A stretch of DNA of 64,000 nt, from contig OZ038440.1 of NCBI GenBank assembly GCA_964036275.1, positions 4,191,690-4,255,689 on the forward strand, written 5' to 3'. This document shows positions 11,751-24,800 of this stretch, piece by piece; position 1 is the first letter of the stretch, and each line of letters opens with the position of its first letter. Below the pieces are notes generated by a model that ran no database searches, had not been told where the DNA came from, and worked only from the letters and a program-made list of their open reading frames with translations. The stretch comes from Litoditis marina (taxonomy: Eukaryota > Nematoda > Chromadorea > Rhabditida > Rhabditidae). The translations under genes were made by a program, and so were the position numbers.

Positions 11751-12864
11751 AAACTTTTGAAATAGTCCAGCAACCTATGTTTATTGTCATTGCAAACGTA
11801 GGGCGACTTTGTTGGATTGAAATTTGAATCACCCGTTTTTCTTCTAAAATCGAGAGTTTGAATTGATCCGGCTTCAAAAAATGTCACGTTTACTGGTGAA
11901 AATCTCACTTTTCACCCAGTTTTGTAGTATCTTCACCTAGATAAAACATCTGATTTTCAAAAAATCGTTGTTGACAACAAAGCCGCCCCACCTATGTGTC
12001 ATTGTCATCATCTGCACCAGTAGAAGTGAGACACCAGTACCAGTAGAATTGAGGTCACTAGTCTTCAAGCAGTAACCCGCTCAGGGCTCAAAATATATAT
12101 GACCTCGTTATTGTGTAGGAATCTAAGAATACGAGCTAGATATATTGAAGATGATTAGTTGAGGAGCCGGACGCCGATACGTAAAAAAACTCACACACAC
12201 TACCCAGGTCATTTGGTTTAGCCAGTTACTCGATTTACACGTGCATTGGCAAAGAAAGTGTTTTTTCCCAAACTAAAGCTTGATGAAAAGGCAACTATAG
12301 AAGCCCGACCCTACCTTATAAAAAACTAATTTCTAACAGAAAAGTTGGTAATTGAAATTTACAGAACGTACCTCCACTATATATTGCAGAACGGACCGTC
12401 CAATTAAGATCACTCTCGTGTAAAAGTCCGTGCCATTGTAAGAAAACGACCTCCCAGACTTGAAATTTATCCTTCTCCGTCCATCGCTATCTATAAAACT
12501 GCGGAATGAGATGTGCATGAAGAGTGAATAAAAACGTATTAGGTAATTACTGAATGAGCCATTGACAGATCTAGAGCGACAAAATATTATTCTATACACA
12601 ATATTTATGAATTAATTTAGATTTTTCGTAAAAAGTTGCTTAACGGGCAGCACACATGTAGCGCCCCCATCAATAATAGCCAGAACAACTATTGGAGCAA
12701 ATATGAACCAACAATTATAAGAAAACATAACAAAAAACACAAAATAATGATAATTATGTAAAACCGCACAAAAATTTCGAAATGGTTAATCCGTTCCGTT
12801 TGATACTATGCACGCGTGTAAACAGCGCATGCGCTGGTTGAGGCGTTGTTTTTAATAAAATGAG

Positions 12865-12905
12865 CCGGCCGCGACCTACTGGCTGCCGCAGTTGGTCGCG
12901 GCCGG
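12865..12905. repeat. GC-rich hairpin, 12-bp perfect arms
   Basis: CCGGCCGCGACC (12865-12876) and GGTCGCGGCCGG (12894-12905) are perfectly complementary around a 17-nt loop that itself contains ACTG/CAGT. Related in sequence to the inverted repeat at 9082-9157. Confidence 0.65.
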
Positions 12906-14415
12906 GTCGTTTAATTCTCCGAGTAGCTCATCGGGCTCCTCGGTCAAAAGAGGAAAATACGACGTGGGAAATGAGATGGGACCATAGTGTTTATCGGAAA
13001 AGTATGGAATTTCAGATGATTTTGTTGTAAATTTTCACGAAGAGTTGGTCGACACATTGATTTTGAATCGTATAGTCCAATACTTATCCGCCTCACGAGC
13101 GTCCGCTCGATTTTTGCTCACAAAGATTCACGGCAAACTCGCAAGAACGTAAGTTACGTATTTTTTATGCATCACTTTGATCGACAAATACTGCGCGATT
13201 GGGTTTCGCTCAATTGAAACTGACCTGAACTCGAAAAACCAAGTGTGTTCAGCTTGCTTGAGAAACGCGAAGGCAACTGATGAGATCTCAAATTTACAGG
13301 TCAATTCAAGGCCTTCGAGTCATCCAATTTGAAATTGCTTATGCTGAAATCATTTTTATTTCAACTGCGGTACTTTTTCCAGAGAAAAGCACTGGGTGAA
13401 TAATTGTATGGGGGCAGAGATCCAGTGTTGTATCATACCTTTACGAGTTCTTCAGAGGAGTGTTTCGATTGGAACACAGCAGACGTACAAAGTTTTCTGT
13501 TTGTTTGTTTGTTTTAGTGTTGCAGCAACGTGAATGAACGAGTTTTCACTGCAACACTACATTCCCGTGTGTATGTCTTCTCACTTGCAATGTTTGAATA
13601 ATGGTATACGACACGGGTAAACAGTGGAGTGACCAGGCGGAACCGGCAACAACCGCAATGACACTTCCCGGATCGAAAAACGGAGTTTTGATCATTCCGC
13701 CTAGTCATATAACAAAAAAAAACAACACGAACAAAACACAGAAATGTTCTTTAGTACTTGTTTGAATCAGATGGGTGAAAGAAAGATCTCTTTTGTCCTT
13801 ATCATTTTTGAATTATCCGCCGGTTTCCGTTAAAGGGACTCGTTTATGTTTTAGTCATTCAATGGAAACATTCAAATCGATCAGGAGTAAAGCTTTCAAA
13901 GAGCAAGCAAACATCTCACCTAAGATTACTGTACTGCTAAGGTTTCGGGCGAATGGTTGATACCATTTTAGTAACTTTGGTACCGATAATCTAAACACAA
14001 CCTTAAACACACAGAGCTATAGTTCAAAACAATTGGAGCACGTAAATTGTTCCGTGATAGAGTTTACAATCCGTTTTGTGGACGTACGTCATCGTGCGCG
14101 TCTCCATAAAAAAGTCGTACGTACCTACATTGGCGTATGTACGCATCGTCACTGGACGTAGAATTCTGAGAAAACCAGAAAGGTTTCCACAACTACGCAT
14201 TTCTAATTCGAACCTCCGAGTTCAAAAGAAATTGTCTCTTCGAATGAGCCATGTAAACTTGCAAAAGATATGAAAACAACCTTTCTTTCCGAAGTTCCAA
14301 GCGTCTTGAAACAAGTAACAGTTTTGTTGAAAAACTTCTGTAAGCAGGTTTTCGACGTTTCTATAGTTCAATACAAAGTTTGCTCAAGAAAAATTTGTGA
14401 CAAGACTGGTAAGAC

Positions 14416-14463
14416 GCAGTATACTACTAGCCAACAATAGCAGTATACTACTAGCCAACAATA
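14416..14463 (+). repeat. 24-bp tandem duplication
   Basis: Two perfect copies of a 24-bp unit starting GCAGTATACTACTAG, at 14416-14439 and 14440-14463. Confidence 0.85.
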
Positions 14464-14766
14464 TAGTGACCTAAAACTTGTTGAACATTCATTGGATTGG
14501 TAAGTCGATTCACGTTTCACATAAATTCTCCATTTACATCTGGTGTATTAGTCACGGCCGATATACCAGTTTGACGTGACTATTCCATGTTTGACGTGAG
14601 TGTGACGTAAATACTCCACTTACTTCTAGTATATTAGTCACGGCGGTTGTACCAGCTGAGTACTGGCTCTGTCTCAGGTTCCATGCCTGTTTCTTACAAT
14701 ATTTGCTAGAGCCGGTCAGCGCGGGACTCGTAACAAAAACGACGCCATCTTTCCTATTTTCCTTCT

Positions 14767-14819
14767 AAGAGTATGTGAGGAGGCGTGGCTTAGTTCTAGT
14801 ATATAATGCCCTGAGGCAC
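14767..14819 (+). promoter_or_regulatory. Array-family promoter module, gene at 14861
   Basis: AAGAGTATGTGAGGAGGCGTGGC followed by TTCTAG and TATATAAT (14800-14807), then GCCCTGAGGCACTTTC. TATA is 54 bp upstream of the ATG. The same block precedes the seven array genes. GGAGGCGTGGC resembles a KLF/Sp1-type GC box (inference). Confidence 0.65.
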
Positions 14820-14860
14820 TTTCTTTTCCAACAACCTCGGTTTCAACTTCTTCTCACATT

Positions 14861-15743
14861 ATGCAGACAGTGTGAGTTATTACGCTTCGAGTCCTCTATT
14901 GCGAACACTACAGTGCCTCTTTGATATACATATACTAACTGAGCTCCACCAAACTGATATTTCATGCGCTTTCAACAAATACGTTCATAGTATTCTTCTC
15001 TCGATTCGTCCATCCAGTTTGAATATTTTGTATTCATCAAAAGTAAGACTGGCTTTGTTCTGAGTGTGGAGCAAAACTTCATTTAGTAAAAAAATGGTTC
15101 AACATCAAGCAATTTCTGAACTTTCAGCCTCCTCCTCTCCGCCTTGTTCACCGTCTCATGTGCCCAATACGCCGCCTGGCCTGCCAGTAGTTATTCCCCC
15201 TACTACCAGGCCCTTTTCGGAGCAGCCCAGTCCCCTGTTCCCAGCTATGGAGTAGCCCGTGCCCCGGCCCCAGTCCTGCCTGCCCCAGCATTTGCCCCAG
15301 CCTTTGCCCCAGCCCCAGTTGCCCCATTCCTCCGTGGACCCGCCTACGCCTATGCCCCATCGCCCGTTCTTGCCCAAGTCCGTCCCGCTGTAGTGGCTGC
15401 CGCGCCCGCCTTTGCCCCCGCAATTGCCCCGGTCCTGGCCGCTCCCCGGCTCGTCCCAGCCTACTCTCCATTTGCTCGCAGCGCACTCTTCATCGGATCC
15501 AACAAGGCCAAGAAGTGAGTATATTTTTTCATTATAGTGGTCGTTTGCTGAAACATGTGCATACATAGAGTTATATCTTTCTATCAGTCGTTAACTTTGT
15601 AGTGTTTGATAACATAATATACCGCCGCCATACGGCAAAGCATGCAAAATGTTTTCGAACACATCAAAACGATTGGAACCCTCAATTGGAACCGAATTTT
15701 TTTGTTGATCAACTCAGTCTTTTCTCGTTCCAGGACCGCTTGA
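14861..15743 (+). CDS. Ala/Pro-rich secreted protein, outlying array copy
   Basis: Three exons: 14861-14871, 15128-15514, 15734-15743; 135 aa. Exon 1 is only 11 nt (M Q T plus two bases of V). The protein has a signal peptide (MQTVLLLSALFTVSCAQ), then QYAAWPASSYSPYYQALFG, one short [15 protein letters not shown] block, RGPAYAYAPSPVLAQVRPA and a FARSALFIGSNKAKK tail. The TGA that seems to end exon 2 lies inside the GTGAGT donor; splicing to GACCGCTTGA in exon 3 changes the end to KKTA. AATAAA at 15808-15813 fits the 3' end. It is some 12 kb from the main array but nearly as similar to those copies as they are to each other. Function unknown; an extracellular structural protein is inferred. Confidence 0.8.
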
Positions 15744-15807
15744 GAAGACATTGTTGATCACCGTCATTCGAACACAGCTATCTGTATACAGTTACAACAC
15801 TATTCGA

Positions 15808-15819
15808 AATAAAAATAAA
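15808..15819 (+). terminator. Poly(A) signal of the 14861-15743 gene
   Basis: Two successive AATAAA hexamers, 65 bp after the exon 3 stop codon. Confidence 0.6.
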
Positions 15820-16979
15820 ATATTTGACCTATCAGTTTTCGATCTATTTAAGATCTGTGCACTGTGCTTTGACGATTGACTGAACAATCACCGAATTTCT
15901 GCTTCGAAAACTGATTTCGAAAACGGATGAGAAATAATTTTCAGTTGAAGAGCTCATCCTGGTGAATCGATTGTGTTTTCAACCATGACCAAACCGCATT
16001 TCTCAGTATAACAGTATGTTATATAAAAAGAGGCAGATTGAAAGTACAAACAGATTTTTCTAAAACAGCAGTCCATCAAAAAAACTCACGAGATACCTCT
16101 TGAGCAGTATCTCACGAACTTCTCATGTTATCTTATTGATTGCTAGGCTACAACATTGGAAATTTACCAGGTGGTCATGAGATGTTCATGAGTTCTCATG
16201 AGTAAACTATACGCCAATCTGATGAGATTAGACATTTTTCTACACCGCAAAGAGTAACAAAGTATCAATAAGTATCATTCATTACCAGACTCTTAGATCT
16301 GTCGTTAACACATCGCGAATCAAGCAGAATGATCTGATAGCGCAAGCAAAACCCCAGGGAATGTTTCAACCTCCATTTCTTCAAACAGTACTGTTTAACG
16401 CCAGGATACGTGTAGGGAAAACGTGCAACAAGCGAGAGACGAACGATCGAATTTTGGCACACGTACTCATCTGAGGTTGTTCCCTTCATTATTGTAATAT
16501 GGGACTATTTGATCGACATTTCCTCGATGATTCCAGTCATTTCCACTGAGACTTTGACAGTGTGCGAACAAAACTTCTGGTGAAGTTCACCATGTTGAGC
16601 TTTTCAAAAAAAGTTTTTCCAGGCGGTTGCTAGCCCGCAATACAACATAACAATCATAATATTGGTCAAGAACCCATGTATTCCATGGAATATACTCAAA
16701 ATTTCACTGGATCGCTGCCAAGGTTCCAATCGGAATAACCAAACTATATCAGCGTTCAAGAGACAACGTGGAACGGTGTCGCTTCACAAGATCCGGGTCG
16801 GTATCTGTATGGCGGAACGCAGACGCTGGCAATAAAGTGCACTTGTAAAATTAAATAAATTAAAATTGTTAAATTGTTAAAGTCAAAGGCATTCGCCTTA
16901 CAGAAACCCACAAATCCACCCAACTACCCATCTACAGTAGATTTCACAGTTGCTGTATAACGAACGCTGTGAGCATTAG

Positions 16980-17285
16980 ACTCAGATGAAAAGTCTAGGG
17001 ACTATTCTAAAAAGGCGAATATTGAGTGATCGAGTATGCTAAAAGGTCTGCGATTCTGATATCGATCACGTTTTTTTCACTGTTTCGGATCTATAATGCA
17101 ACTGTTTTTCACCACTCTACATTTTCTCCCATTTTTCGAGTATGTACGCTGGGGCGGGCGAAAAAGTGACTAAATTCAGTAGTTGAGACAAGAAATGCTA
17201 CCCTAAACGACCATAGTAGGCCCTAATAGGGTGATTTCGGCTAGGTAAAAGGAAACCTTTTTAGCCCGTGATTTTTCACGTATCA
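16980..17285. mobile_element. 300-bp dispersed element, copy 1
   Basis: Shares GGTGATTTCGGCTA, a GAGACAAGAAATGCTACCCTA-like block and a TTTTCATCTGAGT-like end with 43035-43375 on the opposite strand. Ends look inverted (TGAAAAGTC..). Non-coding. Confidence 0.5.
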
Positions 17286-17767
17286 AACAATTGCAAAAAC
17301 CTCCTTTCTTTTTTTAAGCAGTCATTGATGAAGAAAGAAGGTGGTTAGCATCATTTTCAGGTTAGAACGATTGATTCATTGATCGGAACGCGCTGAACTG
17401 TTAGTGTGATGTGTGAAAATTACTCTAAATACAGTAAATTACGGAAGAAATATGCGATACCCCGATCCCCGAATATATTCTAAACAGAACGAAGAACAAC
17501 TCATTCGGCCAACAGATACAAGTTTTCTGGTTCGGAACATTTCTTTCTTATCTGGCATCTCTATTGTTCATCTCTCGATCTCACTCGGTGTAAAATCAGT
17601 TTTTTTTTCAAAGCGATATTGCTGACCAATTTATATTTTTCATCAAACTTGCTCAGATCTAGAATGTTTCAAACAAACTGCGCGTACTCTGAAAGGTTTC
17701 GAAATGTCCAGAAATAGTGCAAGTCATTGAACACGGTTTACAATACAAAGCATTACACCGGCAGTAT

Positions 17768-17897
17768 ACTGTTAGTCTATTGCACCGTCACGTGGAACAT
17801 GTTAAACACAGCAGAACTCATAGACCTGCAATAACAAATTGCATGATTCCTCATTAGAACGTTGAGTTTACGTGACTATTTACTCCACTTCTAGTAT
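17768..17897. repeat. CACGTGA palindromic element, copy 2
   Basis: Begins near CTGTTAGTC, contains CACGTGGAACATGTTAAACA and ends CTCCACTTCTAGTATA. Its right end runs directly into the MITE at 17895, sharing TATA. Confidence 0.6.
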
Positions 17898-18126
17898 AGT
17901 CTTTTCCATTCCTACTGAGACTCCTACAGTATGATTTCGAAACTTCCAAGCCGTTTTGCTCACTGACTTTTCATCGGAGAAGTTGAGGATTTCCGTACCT
18001 CATTCTCCTCATGTAGAGTAAATATACAAGAGCATTTTCCATGAACTAAATTTTAAACTTCACAACCGCCTTCGGGAAGTTTGTGAGGTTACTGTAGGAG
18101 TCTCAGTGGGAATGGTAAGAACTATA
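17895..18126. mobile_element. MITE with CATTCC..GAGAC ends, copy 2
   Basis: Left TATAGTCTTTTCCATTCCTA then CTGAGACTCCTACAGTA; right TACTGTAGGAGTCTCAGTGG then GAATGGTAAGAACTATA. Inverted ends of about 37 bp, 232 bp overall; interior is homologous to 4043-4267. Confidence 0.75.
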
Positions 18127-18520
18127 TACGGCCATTCAAATTCCAGTAACTCTAATCAATCCACGCTGTTTTTTTTCTAATGAAACCCTGTTTGCTTTCA
18201 TTGTTGTCATATGAAATGTTCTCGCGTTCGTATATCCCATACACATCGGATATCTCTAGATCTCACATCATATGAGATGAGTATCTGCAAGTTGCATTTC
18301 AGGATTCTCTGTATTTTCGTCTTTTCCGAAACTAGTCTCCAATTCTTAGTCTTTAAAATGTGTTTTGTATTTTCAAACAGTATGACTATCACTTGTCTGA
18401 CTTTGTCATACGCTTCACTATTGCTCGAAACTCTAAATTGTTTTTACAATTCTCTGCAAAACTGTTCCTCAAAGTAGTGTTCACTTTAAAAACATGTTTC
18501 AACCTACAACACCAGATTAC

Positions 18521-18678
18521 GTATGCTAGAAGATCCCGGCACCTTCATCCCATTCTGCGTCTCTTCAAACATACGCTATTTCTCTGCTGTTACATCCCGC
18601 CGGGACGTAAGACGAGAAATAGTGAGACAGCGCGAGAGACGCATGATGGGATGAAGATGCCGGGGTCTTCTAGCATAC
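18521..18678. mobile_element. 158-bp hairpin MITE, copy 1
   Basis: Arms starting GTATGCTAGAAGATCCCGGC and ending ...GGGGTCTTCTAGCATAC are complementary, with a second internal palindrome around CATCCCGCCGGGACG. Relatives lie at 52811-52965 and 54234-54390. Confidence 0.7.
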
Positions 18679-18877
18679 GCACTCAGAGTCGTTCAGCCCA
18701 GAATATGAGCAATTAATTGATTTGTAATTTTTTTCTTTTGTTCTGAGTACATGTTTAAAAATGTCTTGTTAAACTGTGGTCATTTGGCTGGAATTTCTTC
18801 GTGCAGCACAAGACAGACCACAGTACAAAAACGTTAGTCAAATATTTTTGGAAATTTTTTCAGTGTATGGAAGAATC

Positions 18878-21800
18878 ATGAAACGACAAGAATTGCAAGG
18901 AATCCGAGGAGTAGCTGTTATTCTGGTTTTGATATTTCATCTCAATCCGTCTAGGTTTCGATTAGGTTTTATAGGGGTCGATATGTGAGTTCGAAAAAAA
19001 TCTAATTTTGAGAAATAGAAAGATAGAGAGACAACGAGATAAAGAGAGAGAGAAGAAGAGAGAGAGGAATATATGAAGAAGGAACTACAAAAGTTGAAAG
19101 TTTCTATATTGCAACGTAATTTCTCTCCTCTGTCTAAATATTGAGAGAGATCCAGAGAGAGGGGGGACAGATAGAGAGAAAGAAGACAGAGAGAGAGAGA
19201 GAGAGAGAAGAAAAAAGATAAAGAGAGAGAGCGAGAGAGCGAGAGAGATTCGTGGTGATTCACGCTTCGATCGACAAAAAGAGCAGAAGCTCACTATCAC
19301 AAATTAATCAAATGGTTGGCTTGGCTATCCATTAGTTTGATTCAATTTCAGGTTTTTCGTTTTATCTGGTTTTCTAATGAGTTTAATACTCAGTCGAAAG
19401 AAGTTCTCAATGTCAACGGCAGCTGACTTTTTCGAAAGACGAATTCGTCGAATTGTACCTCTTTTCTATATTTTCTGCCTTTCAACATACATTGGTCAGT
19501 TTAAAACTCATAGGAACTGAGCATGTGTACACCAGGGAAATTCAATTGTTCGTAGTTGGAGCTATTCCATTTTGAGCGTAAATTCGACTTGTATTCTAGT
19601 CTATAAAACACATCAAAGGTTTGATGTGTTTCATAGTCTAGGATACAAGTCTTATGTTACTTTCTATATATTAATTTGTCAAGTTTTTAGATTGAAATAT
19701 TGAAAAATCTAGTCCTACCGCCAAAGAAAACTGCAATCTTGATACTCATTTTTGAATCTTTTTCAGTTTGTTATTTTGTGGTTTTCATTCCTGATCATAA
19801 GGATATTATAACAGACCTGAAGTGGGCGCTAACGTTCACTTCGAACATTCAACAATCATTTGCTGTCACGGGATACTGGGATCAGGTAAACCTCACCACC
19901 GCAGAAAAGTTCTTGTGAAAGTATAACAAACCTAAACTAGCCAAACATGATTATGGTTTAGCTTGTTGGTAGAGATGAAGGGTTTGACCGTGAGTAAGTT
20001 ATAATGTACATATATGTACTTAGCAAACACATCAGTTTGTTCGCATAACTACTGAAACGTAGCGTGGTCGAACAACAAAGAAAAACCGAATAAGATAAAA
20101 TGCACCAATTGTGCAAGTTTTGTTTCAACGAGCGATCCTCATATAGTGTTTATTCCGATCACCGTTACGTAATTAAACGCACCGAGAGTGGTTATGTTAC
20201 AATAGCAGTCTTTTTCGCAAGAAAAAAGAGTATACAATTTTTTCCAGATCTCCTCCTACCGTTTCTTCGTTCACGCTTGGTCTCTCGGGGTCGAAATGCA
20301 GTTCTATCTGGTGGCACCGCTGATTCTGGGTGGAACGAACCAATGGAAGAAAAGTTTTAGGTCAACATCAGTTTTAGGATCCGTAAAAATTTCTTTTCTT
20401 TTGACCTCCATTCACCGTGAATCGTTTTGAAAATATATTTCTGCCCTTGAGTGTGTTGTATGTCCTTCCTCTTGGTAAAACGCTACCGTGTAGACCATTC
20501 AACACGGTTCAGATAGGAACTGCTTTGATCACTTCGATTATTTCGACTGTTCTTTTTGAGAAAACATAACTATACGTCATCTGATTGATAATGAATTCCC
20601 AATTTCTACCCGTTTTTCAGGTGTTCTTTCTTGTGTTTTCTTGCAACAGCGTCACTGATTTTTCAAATGCTGGCACCCTCAAAAATCGCATATGGATTGA
20701 TGATTAGTAGGTATGTATGCTAACTTTGGAAAACTTTCATCTCCCAGAAGATGAAACGATAGCAAAATCTGCTTTTCTGGTTCAAATCATGCTTCAAATC
20801 GTATCTATGCTTCAAATCGTATCTAAACTCTTCCTATTCTTCAAATTGTTGCTCCAAATCGTATCTAAACTCTTCCTATTTTTCACATCAATTTTTTCAG
20901 AGTGTGGCAATTCCTTCTGGGCTCCTTGGCGTTTGAAATCGACAGAAAAGATGAACTCACGGAATATAAACCCCTAGAAGGTGAATTTGAAAGGAAAATT
21001 TAGTATTTAGTCAATTAGTCGAAATACTGTGCATGTTTCTGATTTGCACACACTTGTTAGCTACTATCAGAAAAAAGTCGATGAAAGCATTTCGACTGTG
21101 GCACGAAGATATTTGTACACAACATGGGATAAAATACAGGTTTCAACATGTAGATTCCGATGGGTAATTCACTTTGATGATGATGATGATCAAACTACAA
21201 ATACGCCAGCACAGCAGTAAATTTGAACCAGATAACAACATGAAAACATTCAATGTTTTTTTATATTTCAGCCACAAACTCCACACAAAACAATCCTACT
21301 TCTGCTTACTCACTGTTGTCTGATTTGGTTCTACTTCTTCTGCTAACAGTAATTGTATGGAACCCATCGTCGTTTTCACAAATTCAAATGAGGTGAGCAT
21401 GGACGATAGAATGTAGTTTTATTTTTGGAAACTTCAGAGACTTTCCTGGAATCTAAGTTTTAATGATTACAATAATGAATACATAACATAGTGAAACGCA
21501 CATTGTGTAATTATTGGTCATCTCTGATACAGGATACGTGAGGTTGCATACAGCGAGATATTACACCGAACTAAGAGATTTAGATAAATATCTGTCTCTT
21601 GATATCCTTAGGTTATGTTCTGCTTGGCGTCGATAAATTTGTTTCTATCGATCGATACCAACTTTCTAATGACCGTTCTAATGACGAAGTGGTCGAATAC
21701 TATTTCGGTCAACCTTCGAAACGTTGACCGAAATAGTATTCGAACGCGAGAACTGTTATCCTTAGAAGAAAGTTTTGAAATCGTACTGTATAAGTGTTAG

Positions 21801-24800
21801 AATAAAACACACTACATAAAAGATCGGACGTATCGGCGAGTAAACGTTTTTAGGCTGTTCGGCACAACATGTACCGCTCTTCTGATAATCCTCTCTAGTC
21901 GGGAGTCTTCGTACGTACTGACCAATCGAATATTGGTCCACGTGGGGGATATTTCCTATTCACTCTATCTTATTCACTGGCCACTCATAGTGGGAACTAA
22001 GTATTATTTTGAAACTAGACACGTCAGTTTGCAGAGTGAGTTTTTTTTTGCCTCAAAGTTTGGGAAAATTAGTTTCCCTATTCTAGTTCGCGTTTCTCGT
22101 ATTGAGAAGTGAGCACAGTTTATGCTTTCACGGATTGTTCAGAGGACACAGAACGGTAATTAACACAGAAAAAAGTTTCTTATTCAAATGTTGATCATCA
22201 TTACATTTGTAGTAGTAACATGTATAGTGTTCAAAACTATTTCAGTGTTCTTCGTGTTGTTCATATCGTGCATAATACTTTCTATCATCGTGCATCACAG
22301 CATTGAGGTGGGTTGCGTTGAATTTGTTGAGAACTCGTTAATGTTCAAGATTATTACGCTTTTACCCCAACCTCACTTGGTTTTGCACAACTTTATTGTT
22401 TTTTTTGTTAAATTCCTAAATGTTACTACATTACCCATTGTTTGTCGTATTCAAATCCTAATCAGTCAGTAAAAGTGATCGAAACGGTCATAAGCAAGTT
22501 CGATTGTACTATAGTTGTCTACACGTGATGTGAGTGCCACCCTTTACCATACTATTCAACCATTATTTTAGACGACCTTGATGAGCTCTAGTTACCCTAA
22601 TAATAAAATCGTCATAATATTTTGTGCTGCTTTCATATTTCTCACATCCAGTCTCTACAATTCAAAATCACTATGGTTTTCTATCAAACAAGATGCGGCG
22701 AACGTTGGTAAGTTTCATTTTCAGTTAGTTTTCACTCATTAAAAAAGGACGATTAGGTGAACCAATCCCGTCTCAAAGGTCCTTTAAACTGCAGTTGAAA
22801 AATGTATTGCTGTTTAAAGGAGATTGGACCACATAATCGTGCTTCTTTAACCTATCGTTTCACTCATTAACCTATTTTTCTTTAATTTGCTACAACTAAC
22901 CTAAGTTTGTTTAGAGTTCAACTCTGCTATTATGTGGAATGTCGTTGAGCACGAGAGGTTATACTTCGACATTGGGTGCGAGCCCGATAATGTGACCGAG
23001 AGCTGGACAGGCATGACCTTCGAAAAGGAACTCAGATGTCAAACGGTGAGAAGGCCAGGCGGCGTAGCAATCCCTCACAAATCTCGTGAGATACCTCATG
23101 AGCTATTCGCACGAGCTTCTCATGAGATTCTATTGATTGCTATGCTACAACATTGAGAGTTCACGATCAGCTCATGAGGTATCTCATAAGAAACTCATGT
23201 TAACTTCTCATGACGATGGAGTGATTGCTACGCCGCCAGATAAAGTATAAGTCGCCATTTTCCCCATAAAGACAGCAGAGGGTTGGATTGATTGTGCGAT
23301 GTGAGGCGAGTGGTCCTTGATCAGTTGCCAGCAGTTGAGAGAGTGAGTAGATCGATGATACGCAGACGAACTGGCCGCTCGCCAAACCCCGTCCCATACA
23401 AAATCGATGGCACGGTGTTCACAACGGTTTGACGAATCCTATTCCCTATGCTGGTTGCGTATAGTCAAGTCATGAAGAACATGTTCACGCTTGATATATA
23501 AAAAAATCAAAGCATTTTCTTTGAAATGTTGTGTAAGTATTCCATAAACTACAAGTGAATAGCCTTCTAAAAGTAATCGCTATCCGAAACTTTCATCTTG
23601 TTTTCAAATCGATAATGCTCGAATATTAACTAATTTTTCATTTTTTGTATTTTGTTCAAATTTGAAATGAATTGGTATCTTGATATGAATCGTAGCGTAT
23701 TCTGATTGATGACCTGTTCATATTCTGGTAACAGTGGGCCAGTGGCCAACTTCGTAATCAATTTTAATAATTTGAAACAGACATTGTGGTGTTCAATATT
23801 CTGCATTGTTTTCTACGCGTTGAACTTGAGATACCAGTAATACGTGAAGCGTTAGGTTCCCACAGTTGTTATTGTAGGCTTTCTTTAGCTGGAGTTCACG
23901 TTCTCTCAGTGTACAGTGAGTAATTTCAGTCAGGCTCCGGAAACGAAAGTATTCTCATTCTTGGAAACTCTATCGCATATAGAGCGTTTCCGATGTTGAA
24001 AAATGTTCTGGCAGGCAGATACAGCCAATTGCGACTGTACAGCAGGAGCGGTGAGTATACTAGTAGTTTAGGGTTTAGCGTAAACTTGATTGCACATTGT
24101 TACTCACATTCATCCAGTTCACATTCCGTTTTTCTTTTTACATCACTGTAGCTGAAAAATGAACGTCCTACTGTGCCAAGAAGAATAATCAAGAAGCGAG
24201 GGTCGGAAAAACCTTTTTGGTGCCTAACCTTTTTGATCTCACTTTTCAGCCTGTGTGCCTGTCTACAACAACTGTCCCTACTTCACAGAGGCATCCAAGA
24301 TAGTTGTGGACAGGATCAAACCAGATATTCTAGTCATCATGTGGATTTGGTTGTAAGCAGTTTTAGTTTTGAAATAGCCTGAAAGTGATTCAAAACTTCT
24401 AGAATAACTATATGATATCGAATAATTCTAATATGGTGGAAAAGTGATTTTATTTTGCTGAGACAAAAAAGTTCGAAAAAAAGAGGTTGTTTCCGCTATC
24501 CCAAAGAAATGCTTTCTTTTCTCTCAAAACAAAAACAGTTATGTCAATCTTTGTCAAAAGTGAGATGCAAAGTTGACCTTTGTACTTTTGTCTTATTTTC
24601 AGCGATGACAAACTGGTGAGTCCACTTCTGGACCCAAAGAATGATTCGGCAATATCCGTCCTTCAGGAAAACCTCGACTACTACAGGTTAGGCAGCCCAC
24701 CCTAAATTAAGTCGTACTGATTGCCATACTACCTATACTACTAATTTAATTCTTCAGCACGTGAATTATGTTTAAAAAACACATAACATTTTCCAAACGT

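Larger units (their letters stand above)
6828..14750. other. Non-genic stretch with palindromes
   Basis: About 7.9 kb with no supported gene; open frames here are short and have no recognisable domain. It contains GC-rich hairpins (7829-7872, 9082-9157, 12865-12905), a 220-bp AT-rich palindrome (8393-8612), a weak degenerate repeat around the motif GGGACCTATA (11469-11750) and a 24-bp tandem duplication (14416-14463). Confidence 0.4.
15820..18860. other. Non-genic stretch with four repeat elements
   Basis: No gene supported. Holds a CTCATGAG-type element core (about 16080-16205), an approximately 300-bp element (16980-17285) repeated in inverted orientation at 43035-43375, a CACGTGA element (17768-17897) abutting a MITE (17895-18126), and a 158-bp hairpin (18521-18678). 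Confidence 0.45.

Noticed and set aside
18937..19300. Ser/Leu-rich minus-strand proteins
   Set aside because: GA/CT microsatellite; same for 63156-63575.
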